Origin: Alphaproteobacteria bacterium
GTDB taxonomy: Bacteria > Pseudomonadota > Alphaproteobacteria > UBA6615
DNA length: 64,000 nt
Assembly (NCBI GenBank): GCA_021774445.1
Contig: JAJFJA010000005.1
Location: forward strand, 1 to 64,000
Reading direction: 5' to 3'
In this document: positions 36,564 through 45,395 of the stretch, piece after piece
Position numbering within the stretch: the first letter of the stretch is position 1
Layout: the number at the start of each line of letters is the position of its first letter
Translations under genes and position numbers: made by a program
The notes under the pieces: generated by a model
Told to the model about the DNA's origin: nothing
Databases searched by the model: none
Seen by the model: the letters and a program-made list of their open reading frames with translations, nothing else

Positions 36564-38162
36564 TCACTCGAACTCGAGGAACAGATTATCGAACAAGGTT
36601 CGCTGCACGGAGCCGGTGTGCCACTTAATGCCATCCCGATAAGCAAAGGTCTGGACATTGCGCCACAAATACATGCCTGGCGTCTCGTTCTCCCACTCTT
36701 CGACGAGGGCGAGATAGAGTTCCTTACGCTTGGCAATGTCGCTCTCTTGCTCGAATTCCTGTCCTAGCTCGATGAATTTTTCGGTCGGCGTCCAGCTCTT
36801 GTTGCTGCCGCAGCAACGACTGGAGACCGGTCCCCAATCCATCCATAGCGGGCGATAGGGATCGCCGGAGAACTCGCTCGACATGGACATGTTGAGCAGA
36901 TGGAAGGGCCGCTTATAAGCCAGCGCGAAATTATCGACGATATTCAGCTTCACATTGATGCCGATTTCGCGCCATTGCTCAACCATGAACTCAGCGGCCG
37001 TCTCGTAGTTCGGATAGAAGCCGCGGGTAATGTGCCAGGCCAGCTCTTCTCCGTTGTAGGAGGACTTCGCCAAATATTCTTTGGCACGCTCCGGGTCGTA
37101 GGGATAACGGGCCTGACGATCCGGATCATAATAGTCGCCATACTCGGGGAAATTGAACGGCGCCGGGGTGAAGCTTGCACCACCCCACATCGCTTCCGTG
37201 ATCGAAGGCCGGTCGACCGCCAACACGATCGCCTTGCGCAGATTTACATCCTGAAGCGGATTGTCCGGCAGCTCCTCGGTGGCCAGCGTATTGAAAGCGA
37301 ACATGGGATAGTTCTCAACCGACTGCTTCAGCAGGTTGATCCCAGGCGTATTGCTGACGACCGCTTCTTGATCGGAGGGTACGCCGAAAATGATGTCGTA
37401 CTCCCCGGCAACCAAGCCGGCGAAGCGGGTCGAATATTCGGGGACGATCTGCCAGGTTATTTTCGACGCCGGCGGTTTGCCATTCCAATAGGAATCAAAG
37501 GCCTCGGCGACGAGTTTGTCGGACGGATCGAAGGAAACCAGCTTGTAGGGGCCGGTACCTATGGGGTTCTGACCGAAGGCGTCGGTGCCAACCTCATCAT
37601 AATAATGTTTGGGCAAGACAAAACCGAGAGGCGTAACGAGACGGTTGGGGAAGCTTGGGTCCGGGGTCGCGGTCTCGACCTCGACGGTGGTCTTGTCGAT
37701 CGCCTCAACCCTAATGACACCACGGGCGTATCGCTTGCCACGAGGCGCCAAGGGCTTGTCAGCCCAGAGGCGCTCCTCGGACATGGAGAACGCGACGTCC
37801 TCGGCGTCCATTTCATGTCCGTCGTGGAACAAGACGCCAGTGCGAATATTGATCCGCCAGACGGTTGGCGAGACACGGTCCCATCCGGTCGCCAGATGGG
37901 GCACCAGTTTGCGGCCGAATTCGTCCTCGTCAAAATTGCGGCGCGCCAGCGTGTCGAAGAGATTCCAATGGACGCGGCTACCGGTGGTTGAAATCCCGAC
38001 CACAGGATCCATCGTCGGCCATAGATTGTCCACCGCGAAGACAATCTCCGGACGCTCTTGTGCCGCCGCGGGCAATCCGAGCCCCGCGGCCAGCAGTCCG
38101 GCAACCATAAGCCGGCAGGCACCGCGGACAAATCGCCCTATCACTCTGGGGCCAATACTCAT
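36564..38162 (-). CDS. ABC transporter binding protein, family 5 (peptide/nickel type)
   Basis: 532 aa from ATG 38162 (GTG 38171 is too close to the AAGGGAG ribosome site). A Sec signal peptide (L-L-A-A-G-L-G-L-P-A-A-A-Q, cleavage near residue 34) is followed by the family-5 opening with P-T-M-D-P and the conserved G-T-G-P-Y-K motif. It captures di/oligopeptides or similar amides in the periplasm. Operon partners nitrilase and AllA suggest an amide or ureide ligand. Confidence 0.87.
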   Translation of the reverse strand: MSIGPRVIGRFVRGACRLMVAGLLAAGLGLPAAAQERPEIVFAVDNLWPTMDPVVGISTTGSRVHWNLFDTLARRNFDEDEFGRKLVPHLATGWDRVSPTVWRINIRTGVLFHDGHEMDAEDVAFSMSEERLWADKPLAPRGKRYARGVIRVEAIDKTTVEVETATPDPSFPNRLVTPLGFVLPKHYYDEVGTDAFGQNPIGTGPYKLVSFDPSDKLVAEAFDSYWNGKPPASKITWQIVPEYSTRFAGLVAGEYDIIFGVPSDQEAVVSNTPGINLLKQSVENYPMFAFNTLATEELPDNPLQDVNLRKAIVLAVDRPSITEAMWGGASFTPAPFNFPEYGDYYDPDRQARYPYDPERAKEYLAKSSYNGEELAWHITRGFYPNYETAAEFMVEQWREIGINVKLNIVDNFALAYKRPFHLLNMSMSSEFSGDPYRPLWMDWGPVSSRCCGSNKSWTPTEKFIELGQEFEQESDIAKRKELYLALVEEWENETPGMYLWRNVQTFAYRDGIKWHTGSVQRTLFDNLFLEFE

Positions 38163-38183
38163 TCCTCTCACTCCCTTGTCAGC

Positions 38184-39023
38184 TTATTGGATACGCTCCG
38201 GCAGCGTAAATTCACGCTCCATGCGTAGCGACGGTATGCGCTGCCGCGTGTCTGTCACCCGCGTCAGGTCGAGTGTGGCATAGATAGTCTCCGGCTTCTC
38301 GCCAGCCTCGGCCATCAGGGCACCCCAGGGGTCAACGATCATCGAGTGTCCATAAGTCTCCCGGCCATCCTCATGCTCTCCGGTCTGCGCGGCGGCAACG
38401 ACGAAACAGCCATTCTCGATAGCACGGCTGCGCACCAGCGTCTCCCAATGGGCGGTCCCGGTCGGCACAGTGAAGGCGGACGGCGCGAATAATATGGTCG
38501 CCCCCGCCTTCGCCAACGCGCGATAAAGATGGGGAAACCTAAGGTCATAACAGATCGTTAGGCCCCATGGGCCCCATGGCGTGTCAACAACAACCGCGCG
38601 GTCACCGGGATGATAACGGCTGGACTCCCGCCGCACCAAGCCGTCACCCAAATCCACGTCGAACAGATGAATCTTGTCGTAGCGCGCGACAATCTTACCT
38701 CCCTGATCGATGAGATATGACCGATTGGCGAATCTGGTCAGCGCGGGATCGCGCAGGGCGAGGGAGCCGGTATGAATCCACATGCCGGTGTCGGCCGCGA
38801 ACTGCCGGCACATGGACAAGAATGGATCGTCCTGTTCCGTGGCGATTACCTTAGCAGCCTGCTTGGGGTCGCGCTGGGCCATATTCGCGGCTTCGGGAAA
38901 GCAAACGAGGTCGACGCCCTTCGCGTGCGCCGCACGCAACGCGACTTCAGCCGTGATGGTATTGGCGGCCGGCGTCGCCGCAGAGGTCATCTGGACAACC
39001 GCGATGTTGAGCCGGGTTTTCAT
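38184..39023 (-). CDS. Carbon-nitrogen hydrolase (nitrilase superfamily, Nit-type amidase)
   Basis: 279 aa. The catalytic triad is complete: Glu44 (C-F-P-E-A), Lys117 (Y-D-K-I-H-L-F-D) and Cys158 (I-C-Y-D-L-R-F-P). The D-K-I-H-L-F-D and C-Y-D-L-R-F-P motifs fit the Nit1/Nit2 branch, which hydrolyses deaminated glutathione or omega-amides, not nitriles. It is cytosolic. First gene of the minus-strand ABC operon and divergent from a LysR-type regulator. Confidence 0.85.
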   Translation of the reverse strand: MKTRLNIAVVQMTSAATPAANTITAEVALRAAHAKGVDLVCFPEAANMAQRDPKQAAKVIATEQDDPFLSMCRQFAADTGMWIHTGSLALRDPALTRFANRSYLIDQGGKIVARYDKIHLFDVDLGDGLVRRESSRYHPGDRAVVVDTPWGPWGLTICYDLRFPHLYRALAKAGATILFAPSAFTVPTGTAHWETLVRSRAIENGCFVVAAAQTGEHEDGRETYGHSMIVDPWGALMAEAGEKPETIYATLDLTRVTDTRQRIPSLRMEREFTLPERIQ

Positions 39024-39139
39024 GCGCTCCGGGACATTTGAAAAAAACTCACATTTGAGCCATCTTCATAAGGCCCTCCGTTGAGGGCAAGCTGTTTTTT
39101 CTTCCATTATGCTAATCTGCCTCACATAGGAGGCGCAAA
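39024..39139. promoter_or_regulatory. Divergent control region between nitrilase operon and LysR gene
   Basis: 116 bp of AT-richer sequence. It contains an inverted repeat GCCCTC-CGTT-GAGGGC at 39073-39088, followed by a T-run on the plus strand, and the AGGAGG ribosome site of the LysR gene at ~39128. LysR regulators usually bind such divergent regions; no clear T-N11-A site could be singled out. Confidence 0.4.
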
Positions 39140-40051
39140 ATGCCAGATCGACTGCCGCCGCTTAACGCCTTGCGAGCGTTTGAGGCACTTTCCTTGGAAA
39201 AACAACTCACTAAGGCCGCCGAAAGGCTGTGCGTGACCCATTCGGCGGTCAGTCACCAGCTCAAGCAACTGGAGCGCCATGTCGGTGTGCCGCTGGTGCG
39301 GCGGCGCGGGCGGCGGATCGCGTTGACCGATGCCGGGGAGCACTTCGCGAAAATCATTCATGAGTCCTTCGAAGCGATCCGGCACGAAACCGACCAACTC
39401 TCGTTGCGCTCCAGGAAGCCGGTGACGGTGGGGACCCTGCCGATCGTGGCAACCCAATGGTTGATTCCGAAATTGCCCGAGTTCTTTGCCAGTCATCCGG
39501 ATATCGCGATCCATGTGGCGTATTTCAGCCATGCAAGACCGGCGACAGGAAACGTCGACATTACGATATCGTTCGATCGCGACGCGACCGGGGGCAGACA
39601 TGCCGAGCCGCTCATCCCTGCTGCCGCGGCCCCTGTCTGCAGCCCGAAATATCTTGCCGCACATGGGCCGTTCCAGAATGACGTGGATCTGCTCGCCGGC
39701 CGGCTGGTACATGACGAGGACATGCGGATGTGGCAGGCCTGGTTCAGGCTTGGTGGGGTGGACTACTCGACGCGAGACGACACGGCGAATTTGTTCCTAG
39801 AAGGATCAAGCCTGATGTTGGCGGCAGCGCTGTCCGGGCAGGGTGTGGCTCTGGGCCGGCTCGCCTTGATTGAGAATGAACTGGCGGATGGCCGCCTCGT
39901 CCGACTGTCACCGCGGACAGTTGACGCTGATATCTTCTATCATCTCTCCTGGGACGAGGAGGCGAACGCCGAACCGGCCATCGCGGCGGTTCAGAGTTGG
40001 CTGTCCGAAGGCCTGATGGGCACGCGCGATGCGGTGGTCGAACCGCACTGA
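39140..40051 (+). CDS. LysR-family transcriptional regulator (GcvA-like)
   Basis: 303 aa. The N-terminal HTH (L-P-P-L-N-A-L-R-A-F-E-A ... A-A-E-R-L-C-V-T-H-S-A-V-S-H-Q-L-K-Q-L-E) is the GcvA/AmpR-type opening, followed by the co-inducer domain with a C-terminal type II binding-protein fold. Excellent AGGAGG ribosome site. It is divergent from the nitrilase operon and 14 bp upstream of the amidase gene, so both are probable targets. Confidence 0.87.
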   Translation: MPDRLPPLNALRAFEALSLEKQLTKAAERLCVTHSAVSHQLKQLERHVGVPLVRRRGRRIALTDAGEHFAKIIHESFEAIRHETDQLSLRSRKPVTVGTLPIVATQWLIPKLPEFFASHPDIAIHVAYFSHARPATGNVDITISFDRDATGGRHAEPLIPAAAAPVCSPKYLAAHGPFQNDVDLLAGRLVHDEDMRMWQAWFRLGGVDYSTRDDTANLFLEGSSLMLAAALSGQGVALGRLALIENELADGRLVRLSPRTVDADIFYHLSWDEEANAEPAIAAVQSWLSEGLMGTRDAVVEPH

Positions 40052-40065
40052 AGGGACCGCAAGTC

Positions 40066-41520
40066 ATGGATGATCTCGTCTTGGCACCGGCTTGGCAGCA
40101 ATGTGCCGCCTTACGTGAAAAACGCATAACGGCCCGGGCCCTGCTGGAGCTGTATCTGGATCGCGTGGCGCGTTTCAACCCGGCTCTCAATGCCATCATT
40201 GCGCTCGACGCGGAGGGCGCACTGGCCCGCGCCGACGCCGCGGACGAGGCGAAGGCGCGGGGTGAGTTCTGGGGACCGCTGCATGGCCTGCCGATGACGG
40301 TGAAGGAATCGTTCGACTTCGTCGGTCTGCCGACCACTTGGGGCAAGCCGGAACTCGCGCAAAATATTCCAAACCGCAATGCCGCCGCGGTGCAGCGGCT
40401 GCTCGACGCCGGCGCGGTTATTTTCGGCAAGACCAACGTACCGCTCCTGCTCGGCGATTGGCAGTCGTTCAACGAGGTCTACGGGACGACGAACAACCCC
40501 TGGGATCTTAGCCGTGTTCCCGGCGGGTCCTCGGGCGGGTCGGCGGCCGCGCTGGCGACCGGGATGACCGGCTTGGAAATCGGCAGCGACATTGGCGCAT
40601 CGGTCCGAAATCCGGCGCATTATTGCGGTGTGTATGGGCACAAGCCAACCTACGGCATCGTACCGATACGCGGTCAGGCCGTGCCCGGGATCGTGGCGCC
40701 CGCTGATATTTCGGTGGCCGGGCCGCTGGCCCGCAGCGCGCAAGATCTGGCCCTGGCCCTTGGGGTGCTTGCCGGGCCGATCGATTTCGATGCGGCGGGT
40801 TGGCGCTTGGACTTGCCGCCCGCGCCGCAACGCAGCCTGGCCGACTTTCGGGTTGCCGTGATGGTGGACGACACGCATTGCGCGCTTGACGACGAACTGG
40901 TGAGTTGCCTGCAACGTGCCGTCGTCGCGGCCGGCCGCGCCGGTGCCCGCGTCAGCGACGGTGCGCGTCCGGACCTCGACCTCGCCCGCTCGCACGCGCT
41001 CTACATACAGCTGCTGCGTGGTGTCACGACGGCACGAGTGCCGCCAGAGCAAGCGGCTGAATTCCGTAAAGCTGCCGCGGCGCTCGAGCCCGACGATCAC
41101 AGCTATCGCGCCACGGTCACGCGCGCCGCGGTGCAAGAGCATCGCAATTGGCTGGCGGCCCATGAGGAACGCACCAAAATGCGCTACAAATGGGCCGCCT
41201 TCTTCGATGACTACGACGTGTTGTTGTGCCCGACGGCCGCGTCGGCAGCGTTCGTGCATGATCAGGAAGGCGACCGTATCGATCGGACGATCCTGGTCAA
41301 TGGGCGCCACGAAAATACCAACGATCAGCTGTTCTGGGCCGGGCTGAGCGGCGTTGTGTATTTGCCGTCCACGGTCGCGCCGGTGGGTCTCACTACCTCG
41401 GGCCTGCCGGTGGGCATACAGATTGTCGGCCGCCATCTTGGCGATCTGACGACTATCCGATTCGCGGAGTTGCTGGCGGCTGAGATTGGCGGCTTCGAGG
41501 TGCCGCCTGGGTACGGCTAA
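40066..41520 (+). CDS. Amidase (amidase-signature family)
   Basis: 484 aa from ATG 40066. The Ser-cisSer-Lys triad is visible as Lys80 (M-T-V-K-E-S), Ser155 (G-G-S-S-G-G-S) and Ser179 (G-S-D-I-G-A-S-V-R-N-P). The Gly before the nucleophilic serine is Ala here, a mild deviation. It hydrolyses an amide to acid and ammonia in the cytosol. It follows the LysR gene and ends before a T-rich terminator; the physiological amide is unknown but fits the amide/ureide theme. Confidence 0.87.
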   Translation: MDDLVLAPAWQQCAALREKRITARALLELYLDRVARFNPALNAIIALDAEGALARADAADEAKARGEFWGPLHGLPMTVKESFDFVGLPTTWGKPELAQNIPNRNAAAVQRLLDAGAVIFGKTNVPLLLGDWQSFNEVYGTTNNPWDLSRVPGGSSGGSAAALATGMTGLEIGSDIGASVRNPAHYCGVYGHKPTYGIVPIRGQAVPGIVAPADISVAGPLARSAQDLALALGVLAGPIDFDAAGWRLDLPPAPQRSLADFRVAVMVDDTHCALDDELVSCLQRAVVAAGRAGARVSDGARPDLDLARSHALYIQLLRGVTTARVPPEQAAEFRKAAAALEPDDHSYRATVTRAAVQEHRNWLAAHEERTKMRYKWAAFFDDYDVLLCPTAASAAFVHDQEGDRIDRTILVNGRHENTNDQLFWAGLSGVVYLPSTVAPVGLTTSGLPVGIQIVGRHLGDLTTIRFAELLAAEIGGFEVPPGYG

Positions 41521-41589
41521 CCCCTCCGAGCGGGTTAGCGCTGCGCCTTCCAGCCCTATTTGCGAGAGAAGCGGACGGCGAGACGGCGC

Positions 41590-41614
41590 GGCCCGCCGAT
41601 CTCGCGGGCCTTTT
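41590..41614 (+). terminator. Rho-independent terminator after the amidase gene
   Basis: GGCCCGC pairs with GCGGGCC around a 7-base loop and is followed by TTTT. It lies 70 bp past the amidase stop, between two convergent genes, and ends just before the EamA stop codon on the other strand. Confidence 0.7.
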
Positions 41615-41622
41615 GGCTGGGT

Positions 41623-42525
41623 TTATGAGAGTCGCGCGGGGCGCCCGACCAGCATCTCTTTCGATGCCAAGACAGCCCCGCCGACGATAAGCAGGCAGCC
41701 GGCGGCAATGACCCAGGTAAGGCTGCCTTTACCGAAGAGGATCAGCAAGAAGGTCGATAGCGGCGGGGCCAGATAAGACAGCGCTCCGAGCTGTTGGATG
41801 TTGCCGTGCTTGACGCCGTGGTCCCAGGTAAAGAAAGCCGCACCGACCGGGCCCAAGCCGAGGCCAAATACCGCGAGCCATTGGACCAAGCCGGTCGGCC
41901 AGACCGTGACCTCAAATACGAGGTGACAAAGGGCTGCCAAGACTGCCGTCAGACCGCAGAAGCCGCCGACGGTATCGGTCGGCACATGGCCGAACCAGCG
42001 GCTCAGTAGCGAATATGACGACCAGGTCAAGGCGGCTGCTACTGCCATTGTGTAGCCTAGCCAGTATTCGCTGCGGAAATTCGCCAAGCCGGCGCCGCCC
42101 GTTACCAACAAAACGGTACCGCAAAGGCCGCCGAAAGCGCCGGCGATGTGCCACCAACGGAGATGCTCCCCCGGCAGTAGGGCGGAAAAGACGACGATCA
42201 GCATCGGCCACAGATAGCCGATCAAGCCCGCTTCGATTGGCGGCGCGTTGCGCAGGGCCATGAAATAGAAAAAGTGATAGCCAAACAGACCGCCGACCCC
42301 GATGGCCCAGACAACGGGCGGCTGGCGCAGCTGACCGATGACCTGCTTGCCGACCCTCATCCAGCGCAGGAGCGAGAACAGGAAAGCCACGGTGAAGGCC
42401 ATCGCCGCCAGTTGGAAAGGGGGGACGGTGCCCGATAGGGTGGTGAGCAACCCCAGGGTCGACCACATCAAGACGGCGGTGCCGCCCACCGTGGTGGCGC
42501 GGACTGAGGCGTCGGATCGTGACAT
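41623..42525 (-). CDS. EamA/DMT-family exporter (YddG-like)
   Basis: 300 aa with ten predicted hydrophobic segments arranged as two EamA repeats (~10-140 and ~155-290). The pattern A-L-R-N-A-P-P-I-E-A-G-L-I-G-Y-L-W-P at residues ~90-110 resembles YddG-type aromatic amino-acid exporters. It would export a metabolite or amino acid across the inner membrane. It converges with the amidase gene. Confidence 0.82.
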   Translation of the reverse strand: MSRSDASVRATTVGGTAVLMWSTLGLLTTLSGTVPPFQLAAMAFTVAFLFSLLRWMRVGKQVIGQLRQPPVVWAIGVGGLFGYHFFYFMALRNAPPIEAGLIGYLWPMLIVVFSALLPGEHLRWWHIAGAFGGLCGTVLLVTGGAGLANFRSEYWLGYTMAVAAALTWSSYSLLSRWFGHVPTDTVGGFCGLTAVLAALCHLVFEVTVWPTGLVQWLAVFGLGLGPVGAAFFTWDHGVKHGNIQQLGALSYLAPPLSTFLLILFGKGSLTWVIAAGCLLIVGGAVLASKEMLVGRPARLS

Positions 42526-42643
42526 TGCGGGCGCTTAATTCCGCTGATGATGGAGGGGCCAGAACCGTTGGCACCAGGAACTAGGCGCTACTCTTCGGGG
42601 CCGGCAGCCCGCAATGCAAGAAAAACCCGCGGCTTACCAATCC

Positions 42644-42811
42644 CTACTCCGCCGCGGCTTTCTCCATCGCCGCTTCACGAGCTTGTTGGGCTAGATTGTG
42701 GGCGTAATAAAAGAACATGCCGATGATCTCGCTGGTGCTCATATTGGCCTCCTCGGCGGCGGCGACTGCGGCGTCGAGGTGGGTGACGACTTCCTGGCTT
42801 CGTTCTGCCAT
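42644..42811 (-). CDS. Small helical protein, 55 aa
   Basis: Reads M-A-E-R-S-Q-E-V-V-T-H-L-D and continues as Ala/Glu-rich amphipathic helix to the stop at 42644-42646. A textbook GGAGG site lies 5 bases before the ATG. It has no signal peptide. It follows the terminator of the Tat-protein cluster, so it may have its own promoter. No family recognised; it may be a small regulatory or structural protein. Confidence 0.65.
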   Translation of the reverse strand: MAERSQEVVTHLDAAVAAAEEANMSTSEIIGMFFYYAHNLAQQAREAAMEKAAAE

Positions 42812-42900
42812 CGGATCCTCCAGGGTGAATGTTTCTTGCGGTCTTATCCTTGCCGCGGCGCCAAGGCGACGGCAAACAACGATCTGTTTACCTCTCTGAG

Positions 42901-42934
42901 AAAGAAAACAGGGGCCGGGCTTACACCCGGCCCC
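42901..42934 (-). terminator. Rho-independent terminator of the Tat-protein cluster
   Basis: GGGGCCGGG and CCCGGCCCC form a perfect 9-bp stem with a 6-base loop. On the minus strand the stem is followed by TGTTTTCTTT. It lies 22 bp beyond the stop of the Tat-exported protein gene. Confidence 0.85.
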
Positions 42935-42956
42935 CAGGAGGAGAAGCAGATTGTTT

Positions 42957-44417
42957 CTAGACGCCCAGGATGCCCTTCCCCGGCACCGTGTCGTTGATCG
43001 AGTTCACCGCATTCAGGCGCGGCGGGAACAGGAGCCAGTTGCGCAGATGGAACGTGGTGCGCCCCTGGGCATCGATACCACGCGGATAGGACGTGCCATG
43101 AACTCGCCCGTGACCGAACGGGTTCTGATCGTTCAAAGTCGCGTCGTTGAGGTCGGCGAAACCCGACATGCTGCCGTCGACATCCCGGAAGCCCCGGGCG
43201 ACCTGATCGGCCGGCATATCGGTGCCGCCGGGATGGGCCGTCAGCTCGCAGATGAAGGCTTCGGGAACGCCATCGAAGTCGCGGAAACGGGTGGGGATCT
43301 GGGACTCGTAATGCAGGGTCACGGTCGGCTCGTCACGGCCGAACTTCAGATTGTAGTTGCCCCAGAAATAGTCCGTGCCAACGGGCAGATAACCGATGGG
43401 CCAGTTGGTCCGTGGCGCCGGTCGATCGGAAAACGCGGCGTTCGGGTCGAGGGATTCGATATTGACACCCTCCAGCGGTGCGACACGCCGCCAGAACTGA
43501 CCCCAATTGGCCGGGTTGCTGCTCGGTCCGTCCGGTGTGGTGTAGGTGCGATCGCCACCGGCCACGCGCTGCATAAGTTCAAGGACATCCATCTGCGAGA
43601 TGGTGCCGCCCCAAACGCCGCCGTCGCGAACCTTGCCCGGGTCTTCGGGAGAGCCAGCGGTGGTGCCGCCGGTATAGTTCGGATGGGCGTGCCCGGCGCG
43701 GAAGACCACCGTATAACCAACCGCGGGTGCCAGCAGAGTCGGTGCCATGCGGACATAACCGCCCTTGCCATCGGTGCCGATACGCGGCGACCAGAGGCTG
43801 ATCTCATCTCTGGGATTTGGGCTTCCCGGGTACCGATAAGTCGACCCATCGCTAAGGGTCATGCCATCGGTATCCGGATCATCCAAGTCGATCGCCCACA
43901 TGCGACGCATGTAGTTGATGGCCGACCAGAAATCGGCCGTGATCGTCTCGTTGGACCACTCGAGGATGTCGCGATACCAATATTCGGCCGAGCGTTCCTT
44001 GGTTTCGTTGCCGCCGACGCCACTGATAATGTCGGGCATGGCGCTTTCGAACAGGCCACTGGGGTTCGGCACGTCCTGCTTGGGGTCCATCATGTCGATG
44101 CCCTCACCGATGTAGCCGAGGGCGAAGCGGAATCCACCGAACGGCTTCGAGGAGATGCGATTCCACGAGTCCGTGTATTTCGGCATTTCCGCGATTTCGT
44201 CGGCGCCCGGCGTAACGCCGAGGGTAATCGAACGCATCAGGGCATTAGCGTCGCCTGCGCCGGCCAATCCGGCGGCGGATGCCGTCGCCAAGCCGGCCGC
44301 ACCAAGACTAAGGAAACGCCGGCGATCCAGCCCCTCCGGCTGTTCGTGCTGCTGTTTCTTTTCCTTCTTGCTCTGTTTGCGCTCTGTCATGTGTTCCTCC
44401 ATTTGTTGCTTGGTCAT
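42957..44417 (-). CDS. Tat-exported protein of unknown function
   Basis: 486 aa. A long polar, Lys/Gln-rich N-terminus leads to D-R-R-R-F-L-S-L-G followed by a hydrophobic A/G/L stretch: a twin-arginine signal, cleaved near residue 55-60. The mature ~430 residues are rich in Asp, Pro, Gly, Trp and Tyr, have one visible cysteine (F-I-C-E-L-T-A-H-P-G-G) and several His, and have no membrane helix. Tat export suggests that it binds a cofactor or folds before export. I do not recognise the family. It follows glutaredoxin and AhpD-like genes under a TetR regulator, and has a GGGAGG ribosome site. Confidence 0.75.
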   Translation of the reverse strand: MTKQQMEEHMTERKQSKKEKKQQHEQPEGLDRRRFLSLGAAGLATASAAGLAGAGDANALMRSITLGVTPGADEIAEMPKYTDSWNRISSKPFGGFRFALGYIGEGIDMMDPKQDVPNPSGLFESAMPDIISGVGGNETKERSAEYWYRDILEWSNETITADFWSAINYMRRMWAIDLDDPDTDGMTLSDGSTYRYPGSPNPRDEISLWSPRIGTDGKGGYVRMAPTLLAPAVGYTVVFRAGHAHPNYTGGTTAGSPEDPGKVRDGGVWGGTISQMDVLELMQRVAGGDRTYTTPDGPSSNPANWGQFWRRVAPLEGVNIESLDPNAAFSDRPAPRTNWPIGYLPVGTDYFWGNYNLKFGRDEPTVTLHYESQIPTRFRDFDGVPEAFICELTAHPGGTDMPADQVARGFRDVDGSMSGFADLNDATLNDQNPFGHGRVHGTSYPRGIDAQGRTTFHLRNWLLFPPRLNAVNSINDTVPGKGILGV

Positions 44418-44447
44418 TGGTTCCTCCCTTTCATCCGCGAAGCTCGA

Positions 44448-44705
44448 TCAGTCGGCCCGACCGACCAACGCGTCGAGACGACCGTCCTGGTCCAGTAGTT
44501 CGAGGTCCTCGCAGCCGCCGATATGCTCGCCGTTGACAAAGATCTGCGGGATGGCGCGGGCGCGCGGCAGGCGTTGCACAAACTCGTCGCGGTGCTCGGG
44601 TTTCGAGATATCGAAATCCGAGTACGCGACGCCTTTCCGATCCAGCAGATCCTTGGCGCGTTTGCAGTAGGCACAGTTCGGGCCCGAGAAGACTTCGACT
44701 GTCAT
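44448..44705 (-). CDS. Glutaredoxin, dithiol type
   Basis: 85 aa. The active site C-A-Y-C is at residues 11-14 (the common glutaredoxin sequence is C-P-Y-C), with the cis-Pro motif I-P-Q-I-F and the G-G-C-E-D glutathione-binding turn. ATG 44705 follows GAGGGAAGCG. It reduces protein disulfides or glutathionylated thiols using glutathione. It lies between the AhpD-like and Tat-protein genes in one operon, so it may recycle one of them. Confidence 0.88.
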   Translation of the reverse strand: MTVEVFSGPNCAYCKRAKDLLDRKGVAYSDFDISKPEHRDEFVQRLPRARAIPQIFVNGEHIGGCEDLELLDQDGRLDALVGRAD

Positions 44706-44738
44706 CGCTTCCCTCGCTCGCAACGGGCGTGTCGGTGG

Positions 44739-45329
44739 CTATTCGGCGGCGGCGTGTTCCACGTGTAGAATCGGATCCATGCCCGAGAACACCGGTTCCA
44801 GGACAACGCCGAGGGCATCGCCAAATTTGCTGATGGCGATGTATTGAGTGATGACGAAGGCGGCTTCGACGATCTGCGGTTCGCTGAAATGCCGGTGCAA
44901 ACGCTCCCACAAATCCTTCGACACACGATTAGCGTCGACGCCGATCTGCACCGTGAAGTCCATCAATGTCTTTTCGGCATCGGTGAAGTGCGGGCTGGAC
45001 CGATAACGTTCGTCGCCGATGTCGTTGATTTTCTCTTCCGAGATGCCGAGCCGCTTGGACAGGGTCTCGTGCTGAACGACGCAGTACTGGCATTCATTGC
45101 GGTGGGTCGCCTTAAGGATGATCAACTCTTTGGTCACCCAGTCCAGCTCACCATCCTTGAGCATAGCCATGACGGCATCGGTGAAAACGGCACCAAGCTC
45201 CGGCGTGTGGCCGAATACTTTGAAGATATTCAGCAGCATCTCGAAACGATCTTCCGCCTTGTCATAAAAGGCAGTCGTCTCGGCATTTGCCTGCTCGCGT
45301 TCTACGTACGACACGCCGATCTGGGCCAT
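44739..45329 (-). CDS. AhpD/carboxymuconolactone decarboxylase-like peroxidase-related protein
   Basis: 196 aa, slightly longer than AhpD (~175). The catalytic arrangement Glu68-x11-Cys80-x2-Cys83-x3-His87 (in N-E-C-Q-Y-C-V-V-Q-H) matches the AhpD alkylhydroperoxidase signature exactly. It probably detoxifies hydroperoxides or electrophiles using a dithiol relay. It is the first gene after the operator-bearing gap downstream of tetR and is followed by glutaredoxin, which could act as its reductant. Confidence 0.85.
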   Translation of the reverse strand: MAQIGVSYVEREQANAETTAFYDKAEDRFEMLLNIFKVFGHTPELGAVFTDAVMAMLKDGELDWVTKELIILKATHRNECQYCVVQHETLSKRLGISEEKINDIGDERYRSSPHFTDAEKTLMDFTVQIGVDANRVSKDLWERLHRHFSEPQIVEAAFVITQYIAISKFGDALGVVLEPVFSGMDPILHVEHAAAE

Positions 45330-45361
45330 ATGTTCCTCCTCTGGGTTATTTAATAAGGATC

Positions 45362-45377
45362 TTGAACGTTCGTTCCA
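45362..45377. promoter_or_regulatory. Candidate TetR operator upstream of the AhpD-like operon
   Basis: On the minus strand it reads TGGAACGAACGTTCAA, containing the perfect palindrome GAACGTTC. It lies 33 bp upstream of the AhpD-like start, where a promoter is expected. It matches a second site at 46008-46023, upstream of tetR, at 12 of 16 positions. Confidence 0.6.
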
Positions 45378-45395
45378 TACTCGGTAAAAAAAGGG

